A stretch of DNA of 64,000 nt from Nigrospora sphaerica (Eukaryota; Ascomycota; Sordariomycetes; Amphisphaeriales; Apiosporaceae): positions 62,001-126,000 of the forward strand of contig JAGVVL010000017.1 in the NCBI GenBank assembly GCA_018287875.1, given 5' to 3'. Below the pieces are notes generated by a model. The model was not told the DNA's origin. It made no database searches and saw nothing but the letters and a program-made list of their open reading frames with translations. Shown here piece by piece: positions 1-10,548 of this stretch. The first letter of the stretch is position 1, and each line of letters begins with the position of its first letter. Position numbers and translations under genes: made by a program.

Positions 1-643
1 TAGAGGCACTCTCTCCGAAGGCCTCGGCGGTCCAGTTGAGGTCGGCTTCTAAGGCTTGTTTCTCCGCCGCTGTCTTGCATGTGATGGCGTAGTCTCCGCT
101 AGGGAGCTTACGTGCTGCTACTGCTGCCTCTCTCCCTGCGGCGGTATTGATCTTGCGAACGATCTCTGCGTAGGTGCGTCCTTCTATCTCTGTAGCCTTG
201 ACGGTGATCTCTCGTTCCTGACGGGGAGGGAGCGCCTTAGCTATCTGAGGGGCTCTAAGTGAGGGAGCGCCGGTTATGGCGGTGGCAGCGGCAGCGTATG
301 TCTTAGGAGCCTTAATATGCTTATGGATAGCCTGAAGCGTGTTCTCGATAGTATCGATGCGTCTCTCGATACTAGTCCGGCTGTCTGGTTCCTTAGCTGC
401 CGCCTCGAGGACCGGGATGGCGGCTTGTACGGCTGCGACTAAGGTGGCAACGTCGGAATCACCAGCTAAGAAGCGTCTAAGGCTGTTTACGGTGCTGCGA
501 ATGGCTTCTGGATTGCGTCCAGGTGCCGTGTTGCTGCTTGGCGATGGCGTACGCGAGTCTGGAGGCGACGGCTCGGGTGGTGGGGCGGGACGTTGGGGGT
601 TCCCGCCACCCGCGCTTTGCCTCGAGGGTGGTGGATCGACCAT
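1..643 (-). CDS. LINE ORF1/EKA-like protein, 3' part beyond window edge
   Basis: An uninterrupted frame of 214 codons starts at the ATG complementary to 641-643 and runs off the left edge without a stop. The N-terminus is Pro/Ser-rich. A region then follows with alternating helices (NTLQAIHKHIKAPKTYAAAA) and the segment REITVKATEIEGRTYAEIVRKIN, here quoted only in part as ITVKATEIEGRTYAEIV, followed by RKLPSGDYAITCKT. This arrangement resembles the gag-like ORF1 of fungal Tad-type LINE retrotransposons and the derived EKA-like family; that match is from memory of the family, not a search. Unlike most mobile-element remnants here it has no stop codons, so it may be a young or domesticated copy. 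The remainder, with any zinc knuckles and reverse transcriptase, would lie outside the window. Confidence 0.55.
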   Translation of the reverse strand, partial: MVDPPPSRQSAGGGNPQRPAPPPEPSPPDSRTPSPSSNTAPGRNPEAIRSTVNSLRRFLAGDSDVATLVAAVQAAIPVLEAAAKEPDSRTSIERRIDTIENTLQAIHKHIKAPKTYAAAATAITGAPSLRAPQIAKALPPRQEREITVKATEIEGRTYAEIVRKINTAAGREAAVAARKLPSGDYAITCKTAAEKQALEADLNWTAEAFGESAS

Positions 644-831
644 TTCTAGGGTAAATGGGGCCCTAGGAACAGTTTCCGGGCTATCCGGTGGGTTTCAGAG
701 TCGTGGTTGTGAAGTTATCGCCGTGTGGGGTCGGTTTCGAGAAGTTTTTCCCAATGAATCCATTATCCACGCACCTGATCCTCTTTTCTATTGTTGTCGA
801 AGTACAGATCAATGTCAATAGTAACGTAAAT

Positions 832-3069
832 TTACGTTACACTGTCTAAAACTACATCCTTTATACTTAGAGTCGAGACAAGAAGTCGGAGAACTTCGTT
901 GGTGTCATTAAACTGTTCCTCGACTTCGGAAATGGCTTTCTCGACCTCGTCCTCTAACAGTGACAGTTTGTCCAGCGTTTCCTGCATGGCGCCGGATTGG
1001 TTCAGCAGCTTAATGATGTACGCCTTGGTCTCCTTGGCCATGAAAGTCGCACGGCCGGCCATTTGGGCACTCGCGCGGGCCGCCGCTTGTTTCTGGAAAA
1101 GCCCGATTACCTGGTCCTTGTGGTACTGCGACTGCCCATGTAGCATGCGCAAGACAGGGTACGAGATCTTGCCCTCGTCCAGGTCCTCGCATGCGCCCTT
1201 TTGGTCCGCGTAATCGACCGAGTGGAGATTCATGAAATCGTCGCGGATCTGAAATAGGCGCCCAAAAGGCTGTGCTAGCCTGGCGAATGCAGGGACGGCC
1301 TCCTTTTCTACTTCAGCGGCGTCGGCACCTTTGTTTTTCTGCAGTAGCATGAGGCGCATCAAAAGTCTGAACATAACGCCCGTCTTGCGGTCGACCATCT
1401 CCAGGAACTCATCCTCGCTGGGGACCTTGACGTGGAATTTCCAGTAGAGATCCCAGCTCTGACCGGCGAAAATGTGCGACAGCTCTTCCAGGAGAATATC
1501 AGCCGAGGCTGTGTGCGGCAGGAGTCGCGCTTCCTTGACTGCCTCAACAAACATGAAGTTGGCGCTGTTGATGGTCTGCGCCGGGCCGAAGACTTCGTGC
1601 GTAGCAGGCAGGCCGCGGCGCAGAGGCGAGTTATCTTCGATGTCGTCCAGGAGCAGAGAAGAATTGTGCAGGAGGTTGATGATGTGGGATATTTGCCTGA
1701 TCATACGCTCCTCCAGCTTGATCCATTGGTTTACCGAGTCGATAAAGGAATGGCGCAAGCCCTTCGATGGCATGTCCATGATATATTTGATAGGCGCATG
1801 CAGGGGGTCCACCAACGGCTCGCCTTCCTGGTCCGTGACTTCTAGTTTCGCCTCTGTCACTGACGAGCTCGCTGTGGAAATCGACTTGACCGAGGAAGCG
1901 GCGTCGGTCACACTCGTTGAGGAAACTTCATCCGTCTCTGCGTCTTCGTTCGCAACGCTGGAACCGGCCGCCAAGGCAATCGAACCAATGAGGACGCCAT
2001 GCTCCTTGAAATAGCGCTTCTCGGACCCAGGATACCACGGCCCCACGTAATTGCGTGGGCACGTCGCCGCCCACAGCGAGTTTCCGGCGGTAATGGACCC
2101 AATAACTTCGATATAGCGCCGCAGGTATAGGGGACAATTAGGATGAGCGGCAAAGTATGCATCACGCTCGAGCAGGTACCTCCGCTCTTCCTCGTGGATG
2201 GTTCGTACGAGCTCTTTCTTGGCCTCGTCGATGGTGGATCCCTTGGTGCGTATCCAAAGATATATGGCGTTCCAGAGGTTTCGGTTGTCCTTTTTCAGTT
2301 GGGCGTCGTACCACTCACGCTCCCAACTGTAATAGTCGTTGCTTAGAAGCAGCGCCCGCGTGGCCGAGTCGTAGATGGCCTCGATGCTGGCGTCCTCATC
2401 GGTGCTGATGTCGATTCCCATTCCAAACTGAACCAGCGCCCAAAAGGCCCCCATGCCGCCATTCAGGCCGCGCTGGAGATAGTACTCCTCGATGGTCTCG
2501 ACTTTGTCCATCGTGTCGCGCTCGCGCTCGGACCCGTCCAGCCATTCCTTGCGGTAGCGATCCAACATCTTGATGGCACGGGGCCGGTCAATCTTCATGG
2601 CATCGAGGAGGCACCTGGACATGTATTTGGTCATTTGTCGGGATCGGTCTGTTGCCTTCTTGGCAGCCTGGTCCTGACATGAGCCGTCACGGTCTACATT
2701 CAGCGCCTGGCTGAGGAACTCGTGTTCTTGGACTGCCTCGTTGTAGTCAAGCTCCTCACACACGTCATCATGCATGCAGCCCATGTCAGCGAGGTACGCA
2801 ACTATGTAGAGGCGCTCTGGCGTTGACTCCGGGAAAATAAAGGAGGCCCAGTTGCCGACGCCCGGGCTAAACCCAGACCGGAAGCCGTACTTCTGCGCAA
2901 ACCCATCGTCGAGAAATGCGTCCCAATCCTGGACGGCTCGTGAGTTTGCCTTGTCGGCAACCTTGTTGTGTGCGGATATGCGGATGGGTAGGGTCGTGAT
3001 GCAGCCTTTGGTGCGGGCATATTCCATGTCCACCGGGATGGAGTGCTGCCAGATCTCAGCTGATCTCAT
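832..3069 (-). CDS. Chimeric terpene synthase (class I cyclase + prenyltransferase)
   Basis: Single-exon protein of 745 aa. The N-terminal half is a class I terpene cyclase with the metal-binding motif DDVCE at 101-105 and the NSE-type motif NDYYSWERE at 244-252. A Ser/Thr/Ala-rich linker (about 365-415) leads to a C-terminal E-type prenyl diphosphate synthase with DDIED at 475-479 followed by RRG, GQSWDLYW at 536-543 and the second aspartate motif RDDFMN at 609-614. This architecture is that of fungal bifunctional synthases (fusicoccadiene, ophiobolin F, sesterfisherol type): the C-terminal domain condenses isopentenyl diphosphate to a C20 or C25 chain and the N-terminal domain cyclises it. 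All catalytic motifs look intact. C20 versus C25 chain length cannot be decided by eye. Divergent to the P450 at 3792. It is the backbone enzyme of the cluster. Confidence 0.95.
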   Translation of the reverse strand: MRSAEIWQHSIPVDMEYARTKGCITTLPIRISAHNKVADKANSRAVQDWDAFLDDGFAQKYGFRSGFSPGVGNWASFIFPESTPERLYIVAYLADMGCMHDDVCEELDYNEAVQEHEFLSQALNVDRDGSCQDQAAKKATDRSRQMTKYMSRCLLDAMKIDRPRAIKMLDRYRKEWLDGSERERDTMDKVETIEEYYLQRGLNGGMGAFWALVQFGMGIDISTDEDASIEAIYDSATRALLLSNDYYSWEREWYDAQLKKDNRNLWNAIYLWIRTKGSTIDEAKKELVRTIHEEERRYLLERDAYFAAHPNCPLYLRRYIEVIGSITAGNSLWAATCPRNYVGPWYPGSEKRYFKEHGVLIGSIALAAGSSVANEDAETDEVSSTSVTDAASSVKSISTASSSVTEAKLEVTDQEGEPLVDPLHAPIKYIMDMPSKGLRHSFIDSVNQWIKLEERMIRQISHIINLLHNSSLLLDDIEDNSPLRRGLPATHEVFGPAQTINSANFMFVEAVKEARLLPHTASADILLEELSHIFAGQSWDLYWKFHVKVPSEDEFLEMVDRKTGVMFRLLMRLMLLQKNKGADAAEVEKEAVPAFARLAQPFGRLFQIRDDFMNLHSVDYADQKGACEDLDEGKISYPVLRMLHGQSQYHKDQVIGLFQKQAAARASAQMAGRATFMAKETKAYIIKLLNQSGAMQETLDKLSLLEDEVEKAISEVEEQFNDTNEVLRLLVSTLSIKDVVLDSVT

Positions 3070-3791
3070 GATAAAATTTTACTGGAAATACAAGTAGAGA
3101 GACAGCAAGTTCGTTGTTGAGGACTATGTCGGATTCAAGAACTCAGCTGTGAGTCGTTGGGCAAGGATGAGGTAGTAGCAGTGGCGGCTGGAAACAAATC
3201 TCTAATGGTACAGCCTCTCAAAGCTATTTCAAGCGGCAGTTGCTGGCTCAACATATTTGTATGATGTTTTCAGACTCCCCCGTTCACTACCATTGCGAAT
3301 ATGCGTATTCCTGTCTCACATCGCAATTGTTGGCGCACATGCCCTTGCGTCGTGCGCCGGGTCAATATGCGCGAGTCATGCATAACGATTTAAACTTTCT
3401 AGATTCATCTACGTAGGAGCATCACCTGCGTCGAGAAACTCTACCCCGGAAAATGATACCCCTATTCTCGCACATGGGTCGCAGACTAGGTTCTCTTGTC
3501 AGATTTATCCCATACTGTCATCCCTGATGTGGCTGACAGGTCGACTAGGTTGCTGACACGCCAGTCAAAGTTCAGCGACCGTCTGGAGAGTTTGCATGGG
3601 TCTTTAACGGGGCCTGGACTGGCATTGCCCTAACATGGCTAGTGCGGCGCATATCTCATCGGGGAGTTATCGCAACTGTATCATACGACTTGATTCCACC
3701 TCGTGGTTCGTTCCACGGGTATATAGGGTCACAGACAGTGTAGTTTCAATTTGGCCTTGTCGTTCCGGTCAGTACGGCCCCCGCAGCGACC
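3070..3791. promoter_or_regulatory. Shared divergent promoter region, synthase/P450
   Basis: 722 bases separate the start codons of the terpene synthase (minus) and the P450 (plus), so both must be driven from here. A TATA-like TATATAGGG lies at about 3720-3728, 64 bases before the P450 start. No convincing binding-site palindrome for a cluster regulator was recognised. Confidence 0.5.
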
Positions 3792-5740
3792 ATGATTAGC
3801 GGCATCTCCGTCCAAATTGCAAGGGCGCTTCTCAGCAACTGGCATCTGAGCCTCGGCATAACCGTGCTGTCCGTAGCAGCGTCCACCTTCCTGATCACAA
3901 CCATCTTGTTCAATCGGGGACGGCGGGATACCCGGGATGGGCGAAAACCCCCAACAGTACCATATTTTCTTCCGTTTTTGGGAAATCTCTTATCCTTTGT
4001 CTCAGACACAAGGGGATTTCTCGAAAAGACTAGGTGAGGGGCAAACCTTCCCTTTATTGTGCGTTTGAGCCTCTGACGGCGTGGGTGACTGACTGAGTGG
4101 TGCGGAACCATAGTCGCCGGGCTGCCACCCTGGTTCCATATACTGTAAAGCTGGGACCTTTCGAGGCCTATATTGTGCAGCAGCCTGAGTTCATCGCGCA
4201 AGTCCTTAATGCTGGACGCACCCTTACCAGCACGCCGTTTCTTGCGACTTCCATGGGACAAGTTTTTGGTACACCCAAACACCTGATACGTAAGTTCCAA
4301 CGCCATGACTCTCACGTGCCACGACACTGATGGTGTTTCATTGGCAGCTTTCTATGAGGCCGACAATAGTGGTGTCGGCCGAGCGCCATGGCCAGGCACG
4401 AAGGTGCCTGAGCACCAACGGGTTTGGTCACACCATCACCATTATGCCAACATCTATCTGAATGGCGAGAATCTCCGTTTTCTTGCAGCTCGTTTCGCCG
4501 AAAACCTCAGTGAATCGTTTGCCACCATTGCACCGGGGGTTCCTGTGGACAGCGGCGACTGGACCGAGGTGCCAGATTTCTATATGTGGTGGCGGTACGT
4601 GGTGAAAAGAGAAGTGGGCGTTACCCCAACTAATTCACTCTTCTCAGGAAACGGGTCTTCAAGGCGTCGGTAAACACCATGTTTGGTCCGCATCTATTGC
4701 GCCTGTGTCCTCACCTTGAGGAAGACTTTTGGATCTACCATAGTGGCTTCATGGGGATGCTGAAGTTCTACCCGAAGTGGCTGTATCCAGCGCCTTACGC
4801 TGCGCTCGATCGCATCCTAGACGGTCTCATGAAATGGCAGGCCTTTGCCAAGGAGCATTCCAATCCCCACGCTGTCCCGGTTGATGGCAAGGAGACTGCC
4901 GAGGATGAGTTCTGGGGCTCTGCGTGGTTCCGGGCACGGTACCGGTGGGGAGAGAACACCAAAGTGCTTGACGCACGCGCACTGGCCTCGGAAGACTTGG
5001 GCATGCTGCTGGCTGCCAATGCCAATCTCATTCCTATGACATTTTGGTATTTGGTACACACCTTCAGCGACAGTGAGTTGGCTGATCGCGTGCGTATGGA
5101 GCTAGAGCAAGCCGTTGCCAACGGCAAGCCTTCTTTTCCGCTTCATTTTGAAGTGGACAAGGTCTTGACGTCCCCGCTTCTCCAGTCCATCTTCGCCGAG
5201 GTCCTCCGGCTGTACGCATCCATTTTGCTCATTCGCATGAATGATAGTCCTAACCCACAGGACTTTCGCATGGGGCCCTGGAAGCTGGATCGGAAAGGCA
5301 TGATTGTCATCACGACGGCGTCACCACATTATGATGACCAAGCATGGGGGCCGCATAGGACGAAGAATGGAGGCCAGCCTCTGTCCAAGTTTTGGGCCGA
5401 CCGGTTCCTGGTCTCGTCACCTGCCGCGGCAAACGCAGGGGACATCTGTGACGACGACCCGGTGAAACAGAAGGACGGAAATGTTCGATTCTCACTAGAA
5501 AAGCTTGCAGGAACTTGGGTTCCCTTTTCTGCAGGCTCACAGATGTGCCCGGGGCGTCACCTGGCCAAGCAGGAGCTGATTGGGAGCGCGGCTGTGTTTG
5601 CAGCCTACTTTGATATGGAGGTACTTGACAATGTGCCGGGTATTGACCATAACTTCTACGGCATGGGCAGCCAGCCACCGAAAGAGCCTTGCAGAGTCCG
5701 CATTCGGCGCAGGGTTGGTACTGTTCGAAACCAGTCATAG
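3792..5740 (+). CDS. Cytochrome P450 no. 1, CYP7/8-like, 4 exons
   Basis: Exons 3792-4033, 4114-4289, 4348-4594 and 4648-5740 join in frame to 585 aa; every intron has GT and AG borders and the codon phases match. An N-terminal membrane anchor (about residues 20-42) is followed by a Pro-rich hinge. The haem loop is FSAGSQMCPGRHLAKQE with the haem Cys near residue 522; the ExxR motif is EVLR and the PERF-region equivalent is FWADRF. The I-helix reads LLAANANLIPMTFW instead of AGxxT, the pattern known for CYP7/CYP8-like P450s, where the usual Thr is absent. Likely an endoplasmic-reticulum monooxygenase or rearranging P450 acting on the terpene scaffold. Read without splicing the frame looks broken; spliced, the gene appears intact. 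Confidence 0.9.
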
Positions 5741-6650
5741 CTGCTATGACTAAGGCAGCAAATCTTCCCCCACTCAACTGACTCGTTACGTCGTCACGCA
5801 CAACGATAGGAAAGTTACTCATCCGGGCGTCCTTTAGGAAGGAGTCGCTTCTTCATTGAAATTCAAGTGGCAGGCAGTTAAAGAATGGAAGAAATAGAAC
5901 TAAATAATATTCAATGAAAAGGTACTTTGCTACCTGGGTTTCTATTTTTGAATAGCTCCTATAGTATAATATCGAATCCGCAATTGCTTTATAGGAACTA
6001 CGCTTTGTATGCGACATACACCCTAGATCTTACTAATAAGCCTTATAAAGCCCTCGCTATTAAAAGGGTGTACATTTAATAAGATTTAAACCCCCGACCT
6101 TATTTTTACCTTGATTAATCTTAACTTAAGTTGAGTCTTTTTAACTCGTTCCTTTATGAGTGGTTAAATAGGGCCATAAATTCCATTAGATCAGGATAAC
6201 TAATGTAAGCTTAGTCACTACCACTACGGCATCTTATTAAGCGCAAAATAGGCTTATTTCTACATTATAAAAATGGATCTCCTACTGTCTTATAGTAACT
6301 ATACCTTATATACGATAGCTTCTTTTATCATTAACTAAATTTTATACTTAATATATTTACGAATATTAACGCACCTTGATTTATTATATGTGAAGGGCTT
6401 TTTAAGTTCTTCCTCTTACTTTTAAAAACGATTATTTTAAAACATGTCTTAGTGTTTATGTCTAACTTTACTACTTTTCTTGTTAATAGAATTGTTTGCT
6501 ATGGCTCTCATGTGGGTAATAAACCATGCTTTCATTCACGACGGTCTAAATCACGAGGACCATAGCGGGAAATACTACCCGCGAGGCCGGCATATACTTC
6601 TGCGCAGACTTAGTGGCCCGCTTCAACGAAGTCCTTCTACCTAGGCTTGA
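5741..6650. other. AT-rich intergenic region between convergent P450 genes
   Basis: Holds the 3' ends of two convergent P450 genes and, from about 5880 to 6540, an AT-rich stretch dense in TAA/TAG/TTA words, as left by RIP. No open frame, terminal repeat or recognisable transposase segment was seen, so it may be an old unidentifiable transposon scar. Confidence 0.5.
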
Positions 6651-8330
6651 TTAGCCCGACGTCAGCGGTACTCTGTTCCTCCCAGTGCTGTTCTCGAGAC
6701 TCCACAGTCCGTGCCACGCTTGTCGCACCGAAACGCGAACCAGGACATCTTGTTTCGGGTTGAGAACGGAATGTAGCTCATTGTGATTCCACTTTGGATT
6801 CTTTTCCCAGATGCCGTCGGCAGTGCAGACATCGGCTCTCATGGCTAAGAGGGCCACCATGACCATTAGCTCCGTCACGGCGAATTGGCGTCCCGGGCAC
6901 AGGCTCGGCGGAGCACCCCACGCGAGGAATGCCTTGGAGCTACCCGGTGCATGTGGAGCAAACGAAGTGGAGCCAACTTCACCGTTCTTTTTCTTACGTA
7001 GGAACCGGTACGGATCGAAGGCGGCGACTGTAGGGCCCCAGATGATCGGGTCCATGTGCATAGGCTGGGCGGGGATCTGCAGGTAGTTACCTGCCTTGAG
7101 AAGGTATTTGCCGTCGAGAACAGTGTCGGTCATGACCTTTCGAACGGTGGCGTGGATGTGGTGATGGCGCTGCGTCTCCTCAAAAAACGAGAGCAGGATG
7201 GGGCATTGGGATTGAACGGCCGCAACATTGAGGGAGAAGCGGCGGTCCCCGCTGACGCTGACGGCCTGCGCTTCAAGCTCGGTCCTGACCTCGTCGAGGA
7301 GACTTGGCCGCGAGAAAAGTTCCCAGATCAGCCAGTAGAGTGTTGGAGCTGAATTGAGTGTCATGCCCATGACGAGGCTGATCTCCTGTTTCGCTGCTTC
7401 GACCGGCGCAATGCCCGCTTCCTGCAGTATGCGCCAGCGCTCCTTGGCTACCTGGGACGCCTCGACTTGGGGAAAGGCCCTGTAATATTCTTCCAGTGCA
7501 TCAAACACCTTCTGTCGTAAAGCATAGCCAGTACCGAGAATGTCTGCACCGACAAAATGTAATCCAACATAGCCTTGCCAAGCCCTTCAGCCGCATGTAA
7601 GTTAACAATTTACTCCAAATCACTAAGAGCAGAGACGTACCAAAGTGCTTCTTCGACTTTCGCGTTCTTAAAACAATGATTTTCTCCATACACGGCACAG
7701 CACGATGCCTGCAAAACGGCATGGCGTCCCCACTGCAGAAGGCTGACTTGGTGCCCGGCAGCGCCGCTCGAGAGAGTCGATGACTTAAGCAGGGAGTCAA
7801 TCGCCGATAAAACGTGCGCCCCCATTCTCGTGTTAGGCTCATCGAGATGCGGCCCGGGCACCATTGCGGAGCGTGTAGTTCGTGCTAACTGGCCGTGCAT
7901 CTCGCCCCCGAAGAGGTGGTAGGTCTCGGGCCCCGCGTCCGCTAGAACATGCTGTGCGAGCTGCACGAACGGCTTGAAAGAAAGAGTTTTGGACTCCTTT
8001 TCCACAGCGGTAAGTAGGCGGGGTGACCGGCACACGTAAAGTTTGAAGTTGAAAACACCCAGGGTGTAAATCTCAGCACTTGTCTTTTTGCTAATCGAGC
8101 CTCAGCTTCTTGATCTTTAGCAGAAGAGCGGTGGTGAAGAGGTCGGCTAACCTGGCGATGGTGTAGTAATGCCGATAGTTGTGCGCGAGCCCTATGGGGT
8201 GGCCCAGCAGGGGAAATCTGGATCGCAGTCGAGGTGGCTCTCTCGGGTCGTCGGTAAAGCTGAACAGATACTCCAGTCCATAGCAAAGGAGTATAAGGCC
8301 TAGGAGCAAACACAATATCTCACGCCACAT
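6651..8330 (-). CDS. Cytochrome P450 no. 2, CYP7/8-like, 3 exons
   Basis: Exons 8330-8152, 8090-7641 and 7584-6651 (minus strand) join in frame to 520 aa; introns are 61 and 56 bases with GT-AG borders and matching phases. The N-terminus has a hydrophobic anchor (CLLLGLILLCYGLEYLF). The haem loop is WGAPPSLCPGRQF, with the Cys near residue 439; ExxR is ETQR and the PERF equivalent is FDPYRF. The I-helix segment MGMTLNSAPTLYW again lacks AGxxT and resembles P450 no. 1, so the two are probably distant duplicates inside the cluster. Divergent to the hydrolase-fold gene at 9035. The role is inferred to be scaffold oxidation; the substrate cannot be told from sequence. Confidence 0.88.
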
Positions 8331-9034
8331 GATTCTCGTTTTGACCTGAGCGATTGCGATGAGTAGAGGTCGGAATAGGGCTGGGCAAAAGTCTCTAGCC
8401 GCTGGAAGCCGCTAGAACCGAGCAAGGTGCCTTGCGTCCTGGTGAATTTTGAATGTCCAGGAAAGGCTATTTCCGGACATATGGTTATGACAGTTCATGA
8501 GTGAGTCCAGACTTGGGCTATTATGTCTAAGCATGGGAAGGAACCGCAAGCCTATGTCTATCGTCGGATACTTAGGAAATCCACGCGACCTTTGCTGGGG
8601 AGCGGGTATTCTTCCTGACGGTGGCAGTGGAATCATCAGCGTTTGCGGTTAGGGGACTGTTGCAGCTTCTAGAGCGAAGTGGATAAGTTGCCGTGTCATG
8701 CACTATGTATGTGCTGGCTGACAATAGGTGAACACGAACCGCCTCACGGACCACACCGTCTTAAAGTGGGCGAACTCAAACTGACAATGAACTCTATTTA
8801 GTGCCGTTCTCCACGAAGTGTGATTCTCCACATAAGGCCGATATCACAACCATTCAACCCCTGAGGCCCATTCAGGGAGTGAGTGGTTCATCCCGCCTCC
8901 GTGTTATTCCACTCGGGGAAATTCTGGTTCTGCTCCTGACCTTAACTGGATTACAAATAAATATTCGCTCCTAGGCTGCAGACAAGAAGTAAAAGCGTTT
9001 ACCTAAAAGCACATCGCCACATCACGCCGAGACC
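8331..9034. promoter_or_regulatory. Shared divergent promoter, P450 no. 2/hydrolase-fold gene
   Basis: 704 bases lie between the two divergent start codons. The short frames here look non-coding. No clear TATA box or repeated operator was recognised. Confidence 0.4.
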
Positions 9035-9958
9035 ATGTCTGCGCACATCCTCACTGACGGGCGCGTCCTCTGCTATCGAATCTTCGGCCCTTCGCCCCAG
9101 GCATCCGATGCGATTCCCACTGTCTTTCACTTTCACGGCAGTCCCGGGACCCAGGAGGAGGCTGCTCCCCTGTATAACGCGGCCCAGCGGCGGGGCATCG
9201 CGCTCCGTGTCGTGGGCGTCACACGCCCCGGCTTCGGCGGGTCTACTTACCAGCCAGACCGGACGCTTCTGGACTTCGCATCCGACGTCCTGAATTTGGC
9301 CGACGCCCTAAGCATTGAGCGTTTTGCCGTTCTCGGCGCGGCGGGCGGAGGGCCCTACGCCCTGGCGTGCGCCCACGCCCTGCCCGCTGCACGCGTGGCC
9401 GGCATCGTCACCGTTGGCAGCATGTACCCCCCGGATCTGGGCTTCGCCGGCGTACTGCGGGTGAACCGAATTTTCTTGGCCCTGTGCCCCCGCGTGCCGG
9501 CTGTCCTTGCCTACTGGGTGGAATGGTTTGTGGGTCGGCTGGCGCGTCGCGATGCTGACGCGTATGAGCGCTTCATGATTAACACGTTCGACTCGACGCG
9601 TGCACTTCAGGATCACGTCGTGGCGCGTGCCACCGTGGATCCAGACCGCACATTCATGGAGGCGCTGATACTTAGCACGCGTGAGGGGTTCCGGCAGGGC
9701 TCACGCGCCTTCGTGGACGACTTTGCCCTATTCGGGAGTCCCTGGGGGTTCGACTTAGCCGACTTGAACCGGGACGGCAAATACAAGGTCTTCATCTGGC
9801 ATGGGGTTGAGGACGTCAATATTCCCGTCCAGCTGGCAGGAAGGGCGGCCAGTGCTATTCCCGGCGCCACGTTGAGAGCGATCGAGGGAGAAGCGTGGCT
9901 CGGTGTACCTGCGCATCGTATGGATGCCATCCTTAATGATTTACTAGCCGTATTCTGA
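9035..9958 (+). CDS. Alpha/beta-hydrolase-fold protein lacking catalytic Ser and His
   Basis: Intronless gene for 307 aa. The fold is clear: HFHGSPGT oxyanion-type turn near residue 30, GVTRPGFGGS, the nucleophile-elbow region VLGAAGGGPYALACAHALP near 98-116, the acid-bearing strand VFIWHGVEDVNIPVQLA and a C-terminal IEGEAWLGVPAHRMDAIL. In related fungal and bacterial hydrolases the elbow reads GxSxGG and the last motif GxGHxxx. Here the Ser position is Ala (codons GCG GCG in the elbow) and the His position is Trp (TGG), while the Asp is kept. The frame is otherwise intact, with codon use like the neighbouring genes, so this is not a decayed pseudogene. It probably acts without hydrolysis, for example as a cyclase, isomerase, binding or scaffold protein of the pathway; this is inference. 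Confidence 0.85.
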   Translation: MSAHILTDGRVLCYRIFGPSPQASDAIPTVFHFHGSPGTQEEAAPLYNAAQRRGIALRVVGVTRPGFGGSTYQPDRTLLDFASDVLNLADALSIERFAVLGAAGGGPYALACAHALPAARVAGIVTVGSMYPPDLGFAGVLRVNRIFLALCPRVPAVLAYWVEWFVGRLARRDADAYERFMINTFDSTRALQDHVVARATVDPDRTFMEALILSTREGFRQGSRAFVDDFALFGSPWGFDLADLNRDGKYKVFIWHGVEDVNIPVQLAGRAASAIPGATLRAIEGEAWLGVPAHRMDAILNDLLAVF

Positions 9959-10548
9959 AAAGTGGACTCTGCAAACTGTTTTGGTTAAGATGGGGCTTTT
10001 CTTATGGTTCGTCGTTGCACAATTGAGGTGCTGACTTGTCAATAACGGAAGGCAAGGCAGCTTTCGCTAAGGGTATGTAGGTTAATGTCGCCAAATCATC
10101 GAAATACATCTACGGACAGGAAAGAGGGGTATAATGCTTTGTCGAGATTAATCTTCTATGTGGTTTTCATGCTGGCTTACGGCTGACAAGTAGAGATTAG
10201 GGCTCCCGCGGTCATCCATTATCGGTGTTTCCCGAGTTATAAGCAATGTACGAGTCAGCATTGAGAATTAGGTTCGAGTGTCTGTGCTCCGCGCCGTATT
10301 CTTTAAAACCTAATGTGGGTTCATCACCGTAGGGTCGGGAGAATACGAATTTGGCGGTCTACCCTAAAAATGATGCGGTTCGTTATCAGCAATGACCCTG
10401 CGAGCACATGGGCCTTGCGTTACCACGGTCAGCTGTAGACAAAAAGTGAGGGCGGAAAATATTGGGCGAGTAAATTTTACAATTACCTCAAAGCAACGCG
10501 TGCCAATCTTTTTAAGGAAAGAACATCATCTTTCGTTACTTTGTCATC
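9959..10548. other. Intergenic region, hydrolase-fold gene to P450 no. 3
   Basis: 590 bases holding the 3' end of one gene and the promoter of the next, which run in the same direction. Several short frames occur but none has coding character. No repeat or RNA gene seen. Confidence 0.5.

Noticed and set aside
899..2408. Several plus-strand frames of 60-180 codons
   Set aside because: All lie antisense to the terpene synthase, whose domain motifs are unambiguous.
4305..4673. 122-codon frame starting MTLTCHDTDG
   Set aside because: It is exon 3 of P450 no. 1 read with its flanking introns; the spliced model explains it better.
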